Positions 42,065 to 54,850 of a DNA stretch of 64,000 nt are shown here, one piece after another. The translations under genes were made by a program, and so were the position numbers. The notes below the pieces were generated by a model that worked only from the letters and a program-made list of their open reading frames with translations, had not been told where the DNA came from and made no database searches. The stretch's first letter is position 1; every line of letters begins with the position of its first letter. The stretch is from NCBI RefSeq assembly GCF_030272615.1, contig NC_081410.1, positions 144,764,349 through 144,828,348 of the forward strand. The letters run 5' to 3'. Source of the stretch: Cryptomeria japonica (lineage: Eukaryota > Streptophyta > Pinopsida > Cupressales > Cupressaceae).

Positions 42065-44993
42065 GATTATTGTTAGAAATATGATTAGAAATAATTTTAA
42101 AATTATATTTAACATTAGAATTGAAATATAACTTTATGAAATTAAAATTTTATGAGATCATTGGTTGCATCTTCACTAAGGTTTTAAATTTGTTTGTACT
42201 ATAAAATTGAGAATCAACAAAACAAAAATTATGAAATCTCTAATTTAAAGTTCAAACAAAAAATATTCCTTGCACCTTTTAATACTTGACAATTTTTTTT
42301 ATTTTTTTTCCATTAAGTACAATTCATCACTTGCATGCATTTACTCTCAATCACCTTGGTTGTCTAACTACAATCCCCTCATTCATTACCACTATTATGC
42401 TTTCTATGTTGTCATCCAAAAAATTAGTCAATGCATTCATTATTCATGATTTATTTGTAATATGACACTACATAATCAATAAGTGCTTAAACAATTTCTA
42501 TTTCTCTAAAGTTTGAAGCATGTTCAAATTTAATGTTGCATATGGAAAAAACAATAATAATTAAGCAAATACATTATACGAGGGAAAATGATTTATCTAT
42601 TCTATTGGCATACGGTAAGGCGAGAGTTAAGGCTACATTTATAAAAGGAGGGGTTATCCTATTCCTATTTCAAAGTGGATTGTAGAGAAACAATAAATCT
42701 TTACCTTAAAACTAAGAATTGTCATTTTTAGGCACAAAGAGTGACACAATAGTTTAGCATAAGGGGGCTATAAAAACAAACGTTAAAAGAGAAAATCGAG
42801 TTTCATTTTGTTAGATGCATGATAAATTTCTCACAAATTTATTATAGAGTGAAATTGTGAGGAGCATGCAAACTACCTCATTTCACAAAATGATATTATG
42901 TCATTATAAGAAAGTTTTACGGTAGTATTCCATGGAGGGGCCATCACTATTGCTACAAAGTTTCTTAGCACAAGAAATCACCCAATATATTCCAAATCAT
43001 GTAAATAAATTATTTTCCTCTCATATTCAAAGAGGGCTATTATCTACTAAAGGCATTTTATTGGCTATTTTTGCGAAATAATAATTATAATATAAAAATA
43101 AAAGAATTCCTCCTCATGTTCTAAGATAGTGATTATGTGGGAAGGAATTTTTTGCAAAATAATTAATGTATGCAATGCAAAGGTTTATTAAAAATAATTT
43201 CAAATATATTTTTCAAGTTATTTCTTTATTATATTGGCTCGATCATGAGATTATATATGCTTTACACTAATTTCATGATAGAATCATGAAGGGGTTAGGG
43301 TTGTACACCTTTCATCAATATAATGTAAATAAATCATACACAATCTAAATGAGGTAAAATTATGCACCTTATATCAATATAAGGTAAATAGAAAACACAA
43401 TCCCCTTGTAAAAGGCTTATATAAGTTGGGCCTCATACACCAAACTATTGTCCCACTTGAGAGACTCGAATTCTACCTTTTTCTTAAATATTTCTCAAGA
43501 AAATAGTGACCTTAAATTAACATTTATCTAACCATTTATATATGTAGTAAGAGGAAAATAAAATAAAGAAGTATTTACATGTTACTATGTTATAAGAAAA
43601 TTGCTCATGAACTTTTTAAGGAGTACCAAACTTTAGGAAAGTTCTAGCTCAACCTTTTATTTCTTCGGATTTTTGTTTTGTTAATAATGTTTCTCAACTT
43701 CTTATTGTCGCCACAATAAAATTTTATAGGAATTAACATAATGAAATCATCAATTGCTATTTATTTCATGGGGCGAAATCTTAAGCTAGTATAACAAGAG
43801 AAAGTGTTGAGGCTTTGGAAAAAAAAATGGTAGGACAATACGTGTTAATATTTGGATGATTAATAGATCCTCAAATATATTTATCCCTTTTTCTTTAAGT
43901 GAAAGCATAATATTGTATCCCACTTTTTAACCATTTAGACCATTAGACTATCAAAGGTCTTAAGTTGCAATTTTGCATTTAGCCATTTCAAATATTTAGA
44001 ATTGACATATTTGAACTTAAATTTTGTTAAAAATATGATCAACTATTTTTTAAAACTTCATTTTAACTAACAAGTGAAACAAAAAAATTATTTAATCTCT
44101 TTGCTACTCGTACTCTTCGACTTAATGGTGAATTTTCATTATAATGATTTAATCTTATTTTTAGTTTAGCGTTATCTAGTTTTAAGCTCTTAATATGATT
44201 TAAACCTTAAGATCAAGAAGTTCCCTCTTCTAGCTTTTAGGGGTGAGCAATTATGAATTGTTAGACAAATACATCAAAGGACTTGATTGTTAGATAAAAA
44301 AAAATCATGTAACTAATCTATGGGATTATGTATTCATAATGTCATTCAATCCCTATCTTAGTACAACTCAACTTCAACTCACTCAATCACAGTTTCAAAT
44401 TTTTTGTAACTCTCCTCCCTCTTCCCCTCTCTCATTCACAATGATTGAAAATAAATTTCAGCATATAGTTGTCTTTATTTTTATTTGAGTGATAAAAGCT
44501 ACTTGAGACGTATTTTTCCTCTATTTTATAGGTTCCAAGGAGCATGCATGGCAAAGGCTAGATATGATGGAATTCATTGAGGACCCTTACTTTAAATGTG
44601 GACTCAAATATTTTTTTAATCTAAATATCTACTTTGCATGTTTGTTTGTGAGTGCTACATGCTTTAAACTACAAGACCATACTAGGATTCATATGCACCT
44701 CAAGTTGAGGGAAAAATATAATGGTGAAATTTGCACACCATATGCCAATTCCCATTTAGTTTCATGTCCATTTTAAGAGAATGGATTAATGCAATTAGGT
44801 ATTAAGAAACGACACTTTTGAGCAAAGGTGGGCTCTTTCCCCCATGTCATTATTTACCCACACATAGTCCCACATATTTATCCTTAACTTAAGTCCATAT
44901 ACATGTGCAATCCAATTTATTCAACCTAATTAGGCACTTTAACGTGCCTATCTATGGACTTATTCCTAGATATTCCATTACTACCTTGACTCA
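42065..44993. other. Intergenic, nothing recognised
   Basis: AT-rich with only short frames. A 70-codon plus-strand frame at 44564-44776 has no recognisable motif. Confidence 0.5.
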
Positions 44994-45230
44994 AGCATAT
45001 TTTTCGTTCAAAATTGGAGGTGTGAGATTGATCTCACACCATGTTACTCATGGCTTTGAGTGGTAAAATTTCAAAATTCAAAGTTAAAGTTTGGCCAACT
45101 CCTACCATTCATTAGCATATTTTTCGTTCAAAATCAGAGGTGTGAGATTGATCTCACACCTTCTTACTCATGGCTTTGAGCTGTAAAATTTCAAAATTCA
45201 AAGTTAAAGTTTGGCCAACTCCTACCATTC
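44994..45230. repeat. 120-bp tandem duplication, each copy with a hairpin
   Basis: Copies start AGCATATTTTTCGTTCAAAA at 44994 and 45114, exactly 120 bp apart. Each includes a perfect inverted repeat with 10-bp arms GGTGTGAGAT/ATCTCACACC around TG (45019-45040 and 45139-45160). The copies differ by a few bases. Confidence 0.92.
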
Positions 45231-45890
45231 ATTTCCTACTTAGCACCAACTAAACATGCATCTGCATGATTTATAGACATTTCATATCCTCTCATATCTA
45301 AAAATAAAGTAATTATTCACATTCAAGGAGCTTGCTGTGAACACTTAGATTGAAATATTAAAACAAATAAAAAATCATAATCATCACAAAAGCATTTGCA
45401 TGTTTGCAACTTCTTGTCTTTAATTCACATGACAATAAAGTCAATCTTTCCAAGTGTTGACCTATGATAATGTGTACCCAAGCGATCCAACATCCCTCTA
45501 AAGATTCTCTTAATTACAATCACTTTGCGTTGCAAAACATACAACAACAAATTAGATGAATCACAAAATGATAGTGTGGACTATAAAAGATCAAATCTTT
45601 GGCTAGAGACCAAATTTGCACTTGTATTTCAATGTCGCAAACATGCAAACTAGGCCCTCCATGGAGTTGACAATTTTTTTTAATTCCAAGGTGAACAAAC
45701 AAATAAGATCAATTTCCAATCTTGAAACAAATAAAATTCAGAATTAGATCACGATTAGTCTCCCTCATCAAACATAGAACTAATTACCTCTCTCCTTTCC
45801 ATATAATGTTTATTATCATTAACTTTCAATATTTTTCTATTCCTAACTTCTATACTCACATATCTATTATCTAAATTAATTTATATACTT

Positions 45891-46033
45891 ATTATTTTTT
45901 AATAGATTGAGAGCCCCCTTTATAAACTTCACGTAACCAATGACGCTGATGCGACACTCCTCTAATACCACATGAACCGAAGGGAGACTGGAACTGGTGA
46001 CCTCATGTCACCAATAGAACCAGCCCCCAGCCC
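45891..46033 (-). mobile_element. Probable tRNA-derived SINE, about 143 bp
   Basis: The direct repeat TTATATACTT flanks it (45881-45890 and 46034-46043). On the minus strand it starts GGGCTGGGGGCTGG, contains AGTTCCAGTCTCC (compare the RNA polymerase III B box GGTTCRANYCC) and ends in an A-rich tail (CTATTAAAAAATAAT). No coding frame. The family is not named. Confidence 0.65.
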
Positions 46034-46599
46034 TTATATACTTGAATTAATCAGTCAATATATATTTATTTTTCCTTTACAATACATAACCTTCGCTTTT
46101 TCTTTTATTGAAAATTGCACATTAGGATTTAAACGTACACTGTAGAATTAAATCATCATAAGAAATTCCTCTTCTGGTTAACTTTCAAAGCACATGACAG
46201 ATCCGCTCGTCCAATATAGAAAGTATTCAAAAACTTTTATGTGGTGGAAAATTGGGACTACATAGAAGCCGTGATCAAGGCAATCTCACTTGAGCATAAG
46301 AAAATTAATGGCGGAAGCATTGACAGAGCACATTAAAAGACCCTACAAGATGGAATTTTGTAGAGATGCATTAAATTTTGATCTCATATAATGAGTTCTG
46401 CTGACATACATATAAAACTGGAGATGAAATGATTCAGGCCATGCCCACCAAGAGTGCGACCTCCCAATTAGGCGAAAGCGAAATGATGGTGATCTCACAA
46501 CAAAAAATTAAAGGAATGGCGGCCATTGGAGACAGCACAGAGGGCTCGCGCTCTTTAAATATGAGAACCACTTCTCATCTATACCTGTCCACCTTTTGG

Positions 46600-47653
46600 T
46601 TACTTTCCCAATCTCTGTCGGAGCCACACACCTAAACCATAAATACACCATCAATTTGAAAGCAACTTTTTCATCAGTAATCATGAAATGGGTGAATTCA
46701 AAATCATGAAATGAGAGAATTCAAAACAAAAAAATTAACAAAAGCAATCAATTTACTTCTCAATTTAACAGGAACCCAGATTTGAATCCGAAAGGAAATT
46801 TTTAACAAAGATGATCACTTCAATTTGGATTTTAACAGGACCCCAACTTGAATTCACCCCACAAGAACCCAAAAAATGTTCAGAATCATTGCAATCAAAT
46901 CCATGCACTGTGAATACCTGGATTGTTCGAAGAAGAATCCTTTGTCAGGAATGTCATCCCGTATGTCAAAACACAATTCTGTGACAGAATCTCTGCTTTT
47001 GAATTCTTCCCACCATAACACTGTTCCATCTCCTTCAACCCATTCCACAGGCACTTCCCACAGTCCTCCTTGGACAAATCCTTCCAGCACTGCGCACGCC
47101 CCTTGATTTCAACCTCCAAATTGAGAAAACTACCCCCCACAGATTCAGAGGCAAAGTAGTTCTCCTGATCCGGAGCCTTTACAGCAACTTTCTGCATCAA
47201 TTTCTCAAGAGACCCAACAGATTTCCCGCCACTTTTACTGCAGGGAAGCCCCGAATTCACAAAATGGGCCTCGGGCTTGGAGATGAAATCATAGGCTTCA
47301 AAACGAAGGAAGCACCAATTGGACCAGAGGCTGGCTCCAGCTGAACCAGGGCAGTTCTGCTTTACAAAATAACTGGCTTCTTGGCCACAGATATTGCAGT
47401 CATACTGAGAAACATCCCCCATGCATTGAAACAGCCCATAAACTTTACTTTCATTAATGGCTGCCTGTGCCCCTTGTGGGCTTTCACTGAATTGGTGTTT
47501 TCCCTCCAAAAGATTGTGTAACACACTCTCAACTTTCTGTTGGTATTCTCTGTTTGTGCCCTGCTCTGTGGTGTTGCAGGTCCAGTGCAAGACTGTGGCA
47601 CTGGCTGCCATTAAATTGGCTAAGAACAGGAGAAATTTAATGGTGGGATTCAT
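46600..47653 (-). CDS. Cysteine-rich secreted protein with two DUF26/Gnk2 domains
   Basis: Predicted as two exons: 47653-46918 and 46631-46600 (donor CAG/GTATTC, acceptor GGTTTAG), giving 255 residues. The ATG at 47653 (MNPTIKFLLFL) is chosen because it starts a signal peptide (to about residue 19) and lies about 50 bp below a TATA box; the frame is open further upstream only across that TATA box. Domain 1 has C77-X8-C86-X2-C89 with C26, C101 and C114 and the WCFLRFEAYDF block. Domain 2 has C189-X8-C198-X2-C201, then C212 and C227. The family includes secreted CRRSPs, plasmodesma-located proteins and extracellular parts of CRK kinases. In ginkgo, single-domain Gnk2 is antifungal and binds mannose. 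The protein is probably apoplastic. No membrane span or kinase is seen. Exon 2 codes only about ten residues (GVWLRQRLGK) and is the weak part; unspliced, the frame stops within eight residues of the donor. All domain cysteines are intact, so the gene may be functional. Confidence 0.85.
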
Positions 47654-47702
47654 GGTGAAGAGAGAAAGAAGTTTACTCCTGAGAAAGGATTTGATCAACT
47701 GG

Positions 47703-47710
47703 TTTATATA
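47703..47710 (-). promoter_or_regulatory. TATA box of the DUF26 gene
   Basis: TATATAAA on the minus strand (within CTATATAAACC), about 50 bp upstream of the chosen ATG. This implies a short 5' UTR and rules out a start upstream. Confidence 0.7.
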
Positions 47711-47754
47711 GATCAAAGAGGCTTGGCATGCCGTCTGGGACAGGGTTCAATGGG

Positions 47755-47766
47755 GCCGCCCTTGAC
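47755..47766 (+). promoter_or_regulatory. Adjacent GCC-box and W-box cores
   Basis: GCCGCC (47755-47760) followed by TTGAC (47762-47766), about 45-60 bp upstream of the TATA box. These are binding cores for ERF and WRKY factors, known in defence gene promoters. They are short motifs and may occur by chance. Confidence 0.35.
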
Positions 47767-48729
47767 TTGCTTTGGAATTGGATTTAGGTTATTTATTACT
47801 GCCGTGTTAAACAAGAATGGAGTGAAACTTCCATAGCGGTCACTATTCAGTATTGCAGGAAATTTCCATGGAGATCGCTGGTTAGTATTCCATGGCTGTG
47901 GAAGTCCTAGTTTGACAGTTAGATGTGAGGAGGATGGGAAAGTTCTTGCGCAAGTTATGTTGTGGAATTTATTGTTGCACCAAATACTAAATGTATTAAG
48001 TGTAGTTTACACAATTGTGACCTTTGGGTTTGTTTTTAATTGGAAGGCCTGTGGTTATCCAGCCAATTAAAATGTAATTCATATGAAAGAGAGTTTTCAA
48101 AAAACTTCAAGTGTTGTTTTTCTTTTGACGTGTACTTTTCTTTAAAGAGGTATTTTAAAGGTCTTTAAGAAGCAAGCAGCTATCCAACCAACTAAAACGT
48201 TATTCATATGTAGGCGAGCTTTCAAAAAAAAGTTGAGTGTTCTTTTTCATATGACTTGCGTTTTCCACTTCCTTTTAAAGAGGCACTTTGAATTTTGGGG
48301 GCTTCGTCCTTCTAGAAGTCAATAAGTCATTTGGATAAATGATAATGCATTTTTAAATAGGTGTAGTGGATCCTTTTCACATGCAAGCATGTATCTTTCT
48401 TTCTTTCTTGTTATTTAAAGACATTTATGTATGAAATGGGTCATAGAGAAATAAAATGTTGATGTAGATGCTTATTTATATTGTCAGAGAATAATAAAAT
48501 ATATAGATTGATAAACAAGTTGTGAAGTTTTAAATCTTTCTAAACTTTCTTGTCATATAGAGCTTTCAAAAGAATATGATATTTTTGAAGAATTTTCCAC
48601 ATCCCAGACTTTTAAATAGAACACACCATGCACTTGGTATAAAGTGGAGAGCTCTCCAAAGGATCAATGATTTTGCGACTTATCTTATTTTGAGGAAGGC
48701 AACGAATATCCTTTGCCATTTTATAAATA
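47767..48729. other. Upstream flank of the DUF26 gene
   Basis: No gene recognised. A local duplication (ATTCATATG.a.GAG..TTTCAAAAAA and AAGAGG.A.TTT) occurs at about 48060-48170 and 48180-48300. Confidence 0.45.
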
Positions 48730-51149
48730 TCTTGAGTCTATATGTGGCTCATAAAAATTACTCCATCAATTTGACAAGATAGTCGTAAATTATTTTAGAA
48801 AGTGGCCAACATAAAGAATAATAAATATAAATAGAGGCAAACACATTACATAAGAGTTGGTAATCTAATATACAATCTTTATCTTAACCCTATGTAACAT
48901 GTATTACCAAATAACAAACGAAATACAAATAAATTTAAACATATTGTCTTGTTGAATTATTTTCTAATTCAAATTATTGAGCTACTTAAAAGGCAACATG
49001 CACTTTTAAAAAACAAGAGAGTTGTATTCAATTAGAAATTTAAAACAAATATTGTTGAAAGTATATATGAAAAGAAAACATATAAAAAGGAAGTCTAGTC
49101 TTTAAGAAGTACAATGAAGAAATCATCTACAAAGTAACTCTCAATAATTGAAGTTTCTTATCAAGGAGACAAATTCCTTTAATAAGACCATACTTAAATC
49201 TATGTGTTAAAAGGTAGCTAAAAACTTTATAGCTACAAAAGTCTAAATGAAAAGATAGATCCTTTTCTAATAAGCAAGCTCATGATAGTTGTCCTAAGTT
49301 TAATAATTATATAATTTGATATTGTCACTATATAACATCGATTAATATCATCTTAATAAAAATGTTTTTAACATGCCCTTATCTTTTTTTGTGAATGGTG
49401 TACTTTAATCTATAACTAATGAAAATGGCTATTTGTCAAAAAAATAAAATGTTTTTAATGCAAAAATGAAAGAGAAAAAAGAGTGAAGTAGCATAAGGAT
49501 AAATGGTGAGATCAATCTTTGTTGTGAATGTGTGCATTGGAATTTTTTATGGGAAACTAATTGACACATAAATAAATGAATAGTTTGACAACTAATCCAA
49601 AATAAATAAGTCATTCCAAAATACAGTTTAAAGTAGGAAAACAAGACTCTAAAATTTACAAAAATTAACCATCTTGTTAGTAGATAATATATCATACACG
49701 AAAATCAAAAGCAACAAAACAGAAAAGAAGATTAGTTCTTTGAAGGAATAGTCCCTACAATATTGGAGATTTAAAAGCGGGTTAAGAAAGGATGTATTGG
49801 AGCGAATCAAAATCACTCTCCTGAATTTACATTACATTATTTGCTTCTACAACACAATCCTAGAAGACAATTAGTGGGAGCTACATGGATACAATATGAA
49901 ATGGTACATGTATTCCATCTTGTTTTGGTAGTGACATTTATGATTTAGGATGTGAAGGTATTTCATTTTGATGTTATGCATGTCATAATCTAGTGAATAT
50001 TGTAAGGAATTATGCTTGAGAAAACATGTCATAAAAGAGGACCAAAATAATCAAGAAAAATAATTCAAGCACCCCAAATGTGGAGAAAAGAAGATTTCTA
50101 AAGAAAGGCTAGACTTTCTACAAAACAAACCACTTATGATTTTTTATGAAACAACTTTATCACAACAAAAGAAAGTCCAATTCCAAAAAGAGGAGGAAAG
50201 GACCAAATATGAGAATGAATATACATAAGGTGGAGGAAATGAGGGCCAAAATGAAAAATATGTTGCTTTATCAATTGATTCAATGAGGATCACCCAATGT
50301 ATCAATCAATTTTACAAGGTGATATAAAATGAGACTATGTAAAAATATAACAAAGCAGGTTTATATAAGAAGGGGAACATTTTATCGAAGAATTATAATT
50401 TGAAGACTCTAATATGAATAAGGGTGGGATATCTCAAAAAAAAAAAAAAAGTACATTCTAATGCACACATTCATAATAAAGAGCTATTTATTTTTGTTTA
50501 TAAAATAAGATACATCAAAAAGGTACTTAAAGGATTGAAATCAAAAGACGACTAGAAATATCTTTGTTGAAAATGTAAGGTTGAATCAAAACTAGAGTAG
50601 TTTAATAGTACCAATGAAAATCCTCAAATAACAAATAAAAAGTCTCAAAAATGAAAAGAGCTTAGAGTAAATTGGATCAAACATATATCAAAAGGAAAAT
50701 TTACTAGTATTATAGTTCATGAGAAACGTGGATGGTGGAAGGGGAAAGAAATGCTAATATTTTTGGTAAGTCTAAGTTATGATCAAAAGATAGATCAACA
50801 AGATTAGAAAGATAATTAAAAGGAAAAGGATTATATTGAAATATTCATAAAAGATTAATATAAAGTTGAAGGTTTTATTTTTAACTTATTGATAAAGGAA
50901 AATAGGTATCCACAAGAAAATACATTAGATTTTGAGTTCCATTTTGCATCTTATTGTGGAAGGTCAAAATGATGACGTTTTGAAGTCATTCAATAAAAAA
51001 GAAATCAAAGTGGTCTTGAGACAAATACAAAACAATAAAACAATTAGCTTATATGGGTTTCTAACTAGTGTTTTCAAACACCATGTGAGATGGTGGGTAA
51101 TAAGATAACATTTGAGACACAAATAAATCAAGGATACATAACAAATATA

Positions 51150-51480
51150 TTAAAGGAATTCAATCGTTCAATTTTGATTCTATTTTTTAAGAAACTAGAT
51201 AGTAACATCTTTGTTGATTTCAGACCAATTAAATTATGCAATATAATATATAATAGTATTTGAAAAAGCTATTATTGAGTATTTAAAGCAAATCCTCTCA
51301 TAAATCATATGTGAAACAAGCAAGTGTTATAAAATGATTAGAGATATTGGATGTCATCGTAATAATTCATGAGACTATTATTTACTAAAAGGAAAGATCA
51401 TAGAAAATCTTGTTGGACTTTGCCTTCTTTAATATAATTGGAGCAGATAATGAATTATATGGAAAGATTGAATTTTATTA
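51150..51480 (+). pseudogene. LINE reverse transcriptase relic
   Basis: Plus-strand frame from GAATTC at 51156 reads SILILFFKKLDSNIFVDF then RPIKLCNIIYNSI before a TGA. This matches the L1-type RT block that usually reads LIPK..NP..FRPISLCNV.YK. Downstream fragments are frameshifted. Unit 3 keeps EFNCSILI at about 57847, so the LINE was part of the unit before it was copied. Confidence 0.75.
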
Positions 51481-51525
51481 TTTTGATAAATAGAAGTTTA
51501 GTTGGTTTCTTTAACAATTCATAGA

Positions 51526-51907
51526 CTGTCTGAGTTCCTTGCTGAAGATTGGACTGGGCTCATGCTCTCACAACACTTGGGAGCTGGAAAACATGTTTAA
51601 TGGTGGATGCTTTTCCTTTTTGTTATAGTTTTATTTCCTGGATCGGCTGGATCCCTGTTAAGTTTAAGACTCTTGCTGCTTTCCTCAGTTATTATACTAT
51701 GAACAATATGTTGTTTAAGGTGCTATTTGGATGAGATTGGTTTCAATCTTGGGTTATCCAATAGCTATACGCGGTTTCTGTTTTTGATGTTTATGGTAGG
51801 GATTGGCTGACTACTGTTTGACAGTTGTGTTTGTGTTGGTTTTGCTCTCTTTTGAGGCTTGTAATTTTTCCGGATGAACCCCCTGTTTTGGCTACTTTAT
51901 TATCAAA
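51526..51907 (+). mobile_element. 5'-truncated LINE tail with 13-bp TSD
   Basis: The direct repeat AACAATTCATAGA flanks it (51513-51525 and 51908-51920). It ends ACCCCCTGTTTTGGCTACTTTATTATCAAAA, split as ACCCCCTGTTTTGGC and TACTTTATTATCAAAA. Unit 3 has the uninterrupted site (TTCTTTAACAAG..GAACAAAGACAAGG near 58095-58125). Confidence 0.88.
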
Positions 51908-52919
51908 AACAATTCATAGAACTAAGATAAGGAAACTCTTAAACATAAAAACCTTTGACATCCTTAGTTTGTTGAAAGAAAAAAAAATATTAAAAAAATT
52001 ATGAACATCTTTAAATGTAAAAACCTTCATATCTTAAATTTGTTAAAAAAATTTATTTTAATACTTTTCTAAAACTACATATTCAAACTTTACCTATATT
52101 CAAACCTATGACAAAACAAACATCATTTAGACTATTACAACAAACCTTTCAACCTAAATTATAAATGACATCATCCTTTCTAGAACAACAAAAATGAGAA
52201 AACTTTCATAATCATTTTAGATATAGACAAAAATTCATAAGAATATACAAACAATAATAAATCCAAAGTGCAATTTCATAATTTTGAGAGACTTAATTTG
52301 AAGTGAGATTATGAATATTCCGCTTTACAAGTCATGTTCCAATTTTATTGTTATACCAAACACTTAATAATATGACATTTATAATGTTAAATAAAATGGA
52401 TTATTTTTTGTAAATAATATTTGCGTATGCTTTAAGAAATTGTGGCGGGCTTTCCGAGGAATGACGTGGGAAGGGACGACTTTGTGACGAAGATTGGAAT
52501 TTAAGACGGCGCTGAAATGGTCAAATTTCGGCTGCCAATGGGAAAAGGTTTGACCACACTAGGGTTAGAATTCCTTGGTCAATATTTAGGGTTAAGAACC
52601 CTTCGTTCCTATTTCCATTACTTTTAAGAATAGCTATTATCCATTGGATTAAATACATCTTACAATAAATATTTATTTTCTAGTTTGATGTGAAAATGAT
52701 TTTACATGTGTTTCAATAAATCTATTATAATGGTAAAATATTAAGGATCGTTGCATAAATATATTAGAATATGTAAATTTTTATTTTTTATTATTAAATT
52801 TATTTTAATATTTATAGAATCATTCTTATGAGTGTAGATATATATTAAGTTTGTAGATTTGATTTTTATTCATTTTAGATATTAATTTTTGACTTGTATT
52901 GAAGTTTTTAGTTTGTCAT

Positions 52920-54850
52920 TTTATGAAAATCTTGAGTCTATTTGAATGTGATCTATGGAAATTATCTATAAATTCAACAAGATAGTCAGATATTATTTTA
53001 GAGAATACTAAACATGAATAGAAACAAACACATTACAAAAAATGTCAAACTTGCGAGCAAGGCATAACAATTAGTCATTGAATAAACAATCTTTATCTTG
53101 ACCCTATATAATATATATTACCAAAGGATAGATAGGGAGCCATCAAAGACAAATTAAATACAAAGAAATTTAAACATCTTACCTTGTTGAATCAATTTTC
53201 AGTTGATTTTATTGAACTAATTAAAAAAGATATCATGTACTTTACAATAAATAATGAATTGTGCTTTGTTAGAAACATAGAAAAAATATTGTTGAAAGTA
53301 TATATAAAGAGAGAACATATAAAAGGAGGTAGTGTCTTCAACAAGTATAAGGAAGGAATCATCTACAAAGTAACCCTTAATAATTGGGGTTTCTTATAAG
53401 GAGACAAATTCTTTTGAGAAGTCCATACTTAAATCTTTATGTTAAAAGATAACCAAAACTTTATAACCACAAAATTCTAAATGAAAAGATAGAGCCTTTT
53501 AAGATAAGAAAGCTCATACTACTTGTCATAAGCTTAATGATTATATAGTTAAAAAAAAAAAAACAATTATAAATTTTTTCTTAAATTATAAATTTAAACT
53601 TAAACATATCTAAACTTATAATAAAACATATATCACATAGACTATTACACTAAACCTTTCAATCTAATTTATAAATGTGATTGCTCAATTCTAGAACAAT
53701 AAAGTATAGAAAGCTTTCATAATCATCTAGAAATGTATTAAAAACATCTTAATAATTTAAGAACAATAATAAATCCAAAAGGTAGTTCCATTTAATACTT
53801 CATAATTTGAAGTAAGATTATGAATATTCTCCCTTGTTCCAATTTTATTGTTATACCAAACAATTAATATAACTTTTATAATTTTCTTACTTTCACATTT
53901 AAATGTATTATATTTTGTGTATATATTTGCGTATGATTTAAGCAATTGTGGCGGCTTTCCGAGGAATGATGTAATGATAAGGATTGGAATTTAGGACGGC
54001 CGCTGAAATGGTCAAACCTCAGCTACGAATGGGAAAAGGTTTGACCAGACTAGGGTTGGGAATTCCGGAAATGTCTATCTAGCACCCAAATTGTACCATT
54101 GATTAGATTTAATAATTAATCGAAAAAGAAACACTTGTTGTATTTTAATTATTAATTATTTAAGAAACACAGTCAATGGTATAGTCTGGGTGCTGCATAG
54201 ACACAGGCGGGAATTCCTGGGTTAAGATAACCCTTCCTCCCCATTTCCATGACCTTTATGAATAGCATTATTCGTTGGATTAAATTAATTGAATATTTTT
54301 TATTTTTTTGGTTTGATATGTAATATGATTTTAATGTGTTTTAAAGTGATTTATTATTATTGTAAAATATTAAGGATCGTTGATTTTTTTATAAGTTCGT
54401 GTTTACAATTATGGAGTCGTTATTATGAGTGTGGATATATATTAAGTTTGTAAATTTGATTTGTATTTGTTGTATATATTAACTTTTGGTTTGTCTTGAA
54501 ATTTGTAGTTTGATTTTTGTATAAATATTTGATTTGTACATTCAAGAGTTTGCATGCATCGAGGATAATTGATTCTTTTGAGTCAAGTTGCAATAAGAAT
54601 GTTGAATCAACAAATTTTGAGCAAGATCAAGGACTACAAGCATCATGCAATTTTAATTGAAAGATTAATGGAATGTTTAATATAAATAGATTATTTCTTT
54701 TAGGCTCCATGATGTATGCTAGGTGTTTTATTTATGTGTTTTGCTGGATGTTTTAAATAAATCAAGGTTTGTGTAGTATTCCTAATAGACTCATTTAAAT
54801 AAATATTAACTTGTCTATAATAACTTTACGAAAACTCTAGATTTATCTTA
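52920..54850. repeat. Diverged repeat unit 2 (internally deleted)
   Basis: Proximal part 52920-53560 parallels 48730-49330; the distal part starts at about 53580. The LINE-containing middle is missing. The distal block is complete: ATTGTGGCGGCTTTCCGAGG at about 53945, TGGGAAAAGGTTTGACCA at about 54029, and a MITE at 54067-54208 that units 1 and 3 lack. The tail GAGTTTGCAT..GAATCAACAA matches unit 3. Confidence 0.75.
54067..54208. mobile_element. 142-bp MITE with about 35-bp TIRs and 9-bp TSD
   Basis: The TSD GGGAATTCC lies at 54058-54066 and 54209-54217. Terminal inverted repeats are imperfect: left TGTCTATCTAGCACCCAAAT and right (reverse complement) TGTCTATGCAGCACCCAGAC, both leading to TACCATTGA. 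A 9-bp TSD fits a Mutator-like origin. Unit 1 has the empty site (TTAGAATTCCTTGG near 52565). Confidence 0.88.

Larger units (their letters stand above)
48730..52919. repeat. Diverged repeat unit 1 (with LINE relic)
   Basis: First of three copies. Landmarks shared with units 2 and 3: AATCTTTATCTT[A/G]ACCCTAT, ATTGTTGAAAGTATATAT, GGAATAGTCCCTA (units 1 and 3), then the distal block with ATTGTGGCGGGCTTTCCGAGG near 52440 and TGGGAAAAGGTTTGACCA near 52539. A dead LINE RT (51150-51480) and a younger LINE tail (51526-51907) lie inside. Confidence 0.75.

Noticed and set aside
46854-47090. 78-codon minus-strand frame overlapping the DUF26 gene
   Set aside because: It is an alternative frame of the same exon; the DUF26 frame has the conserved cysteine motifs.
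47654-47716. Upstream extension of the DUF26 frame
   Set aside because: It lies across the TATA box and would precede the signal peptide.
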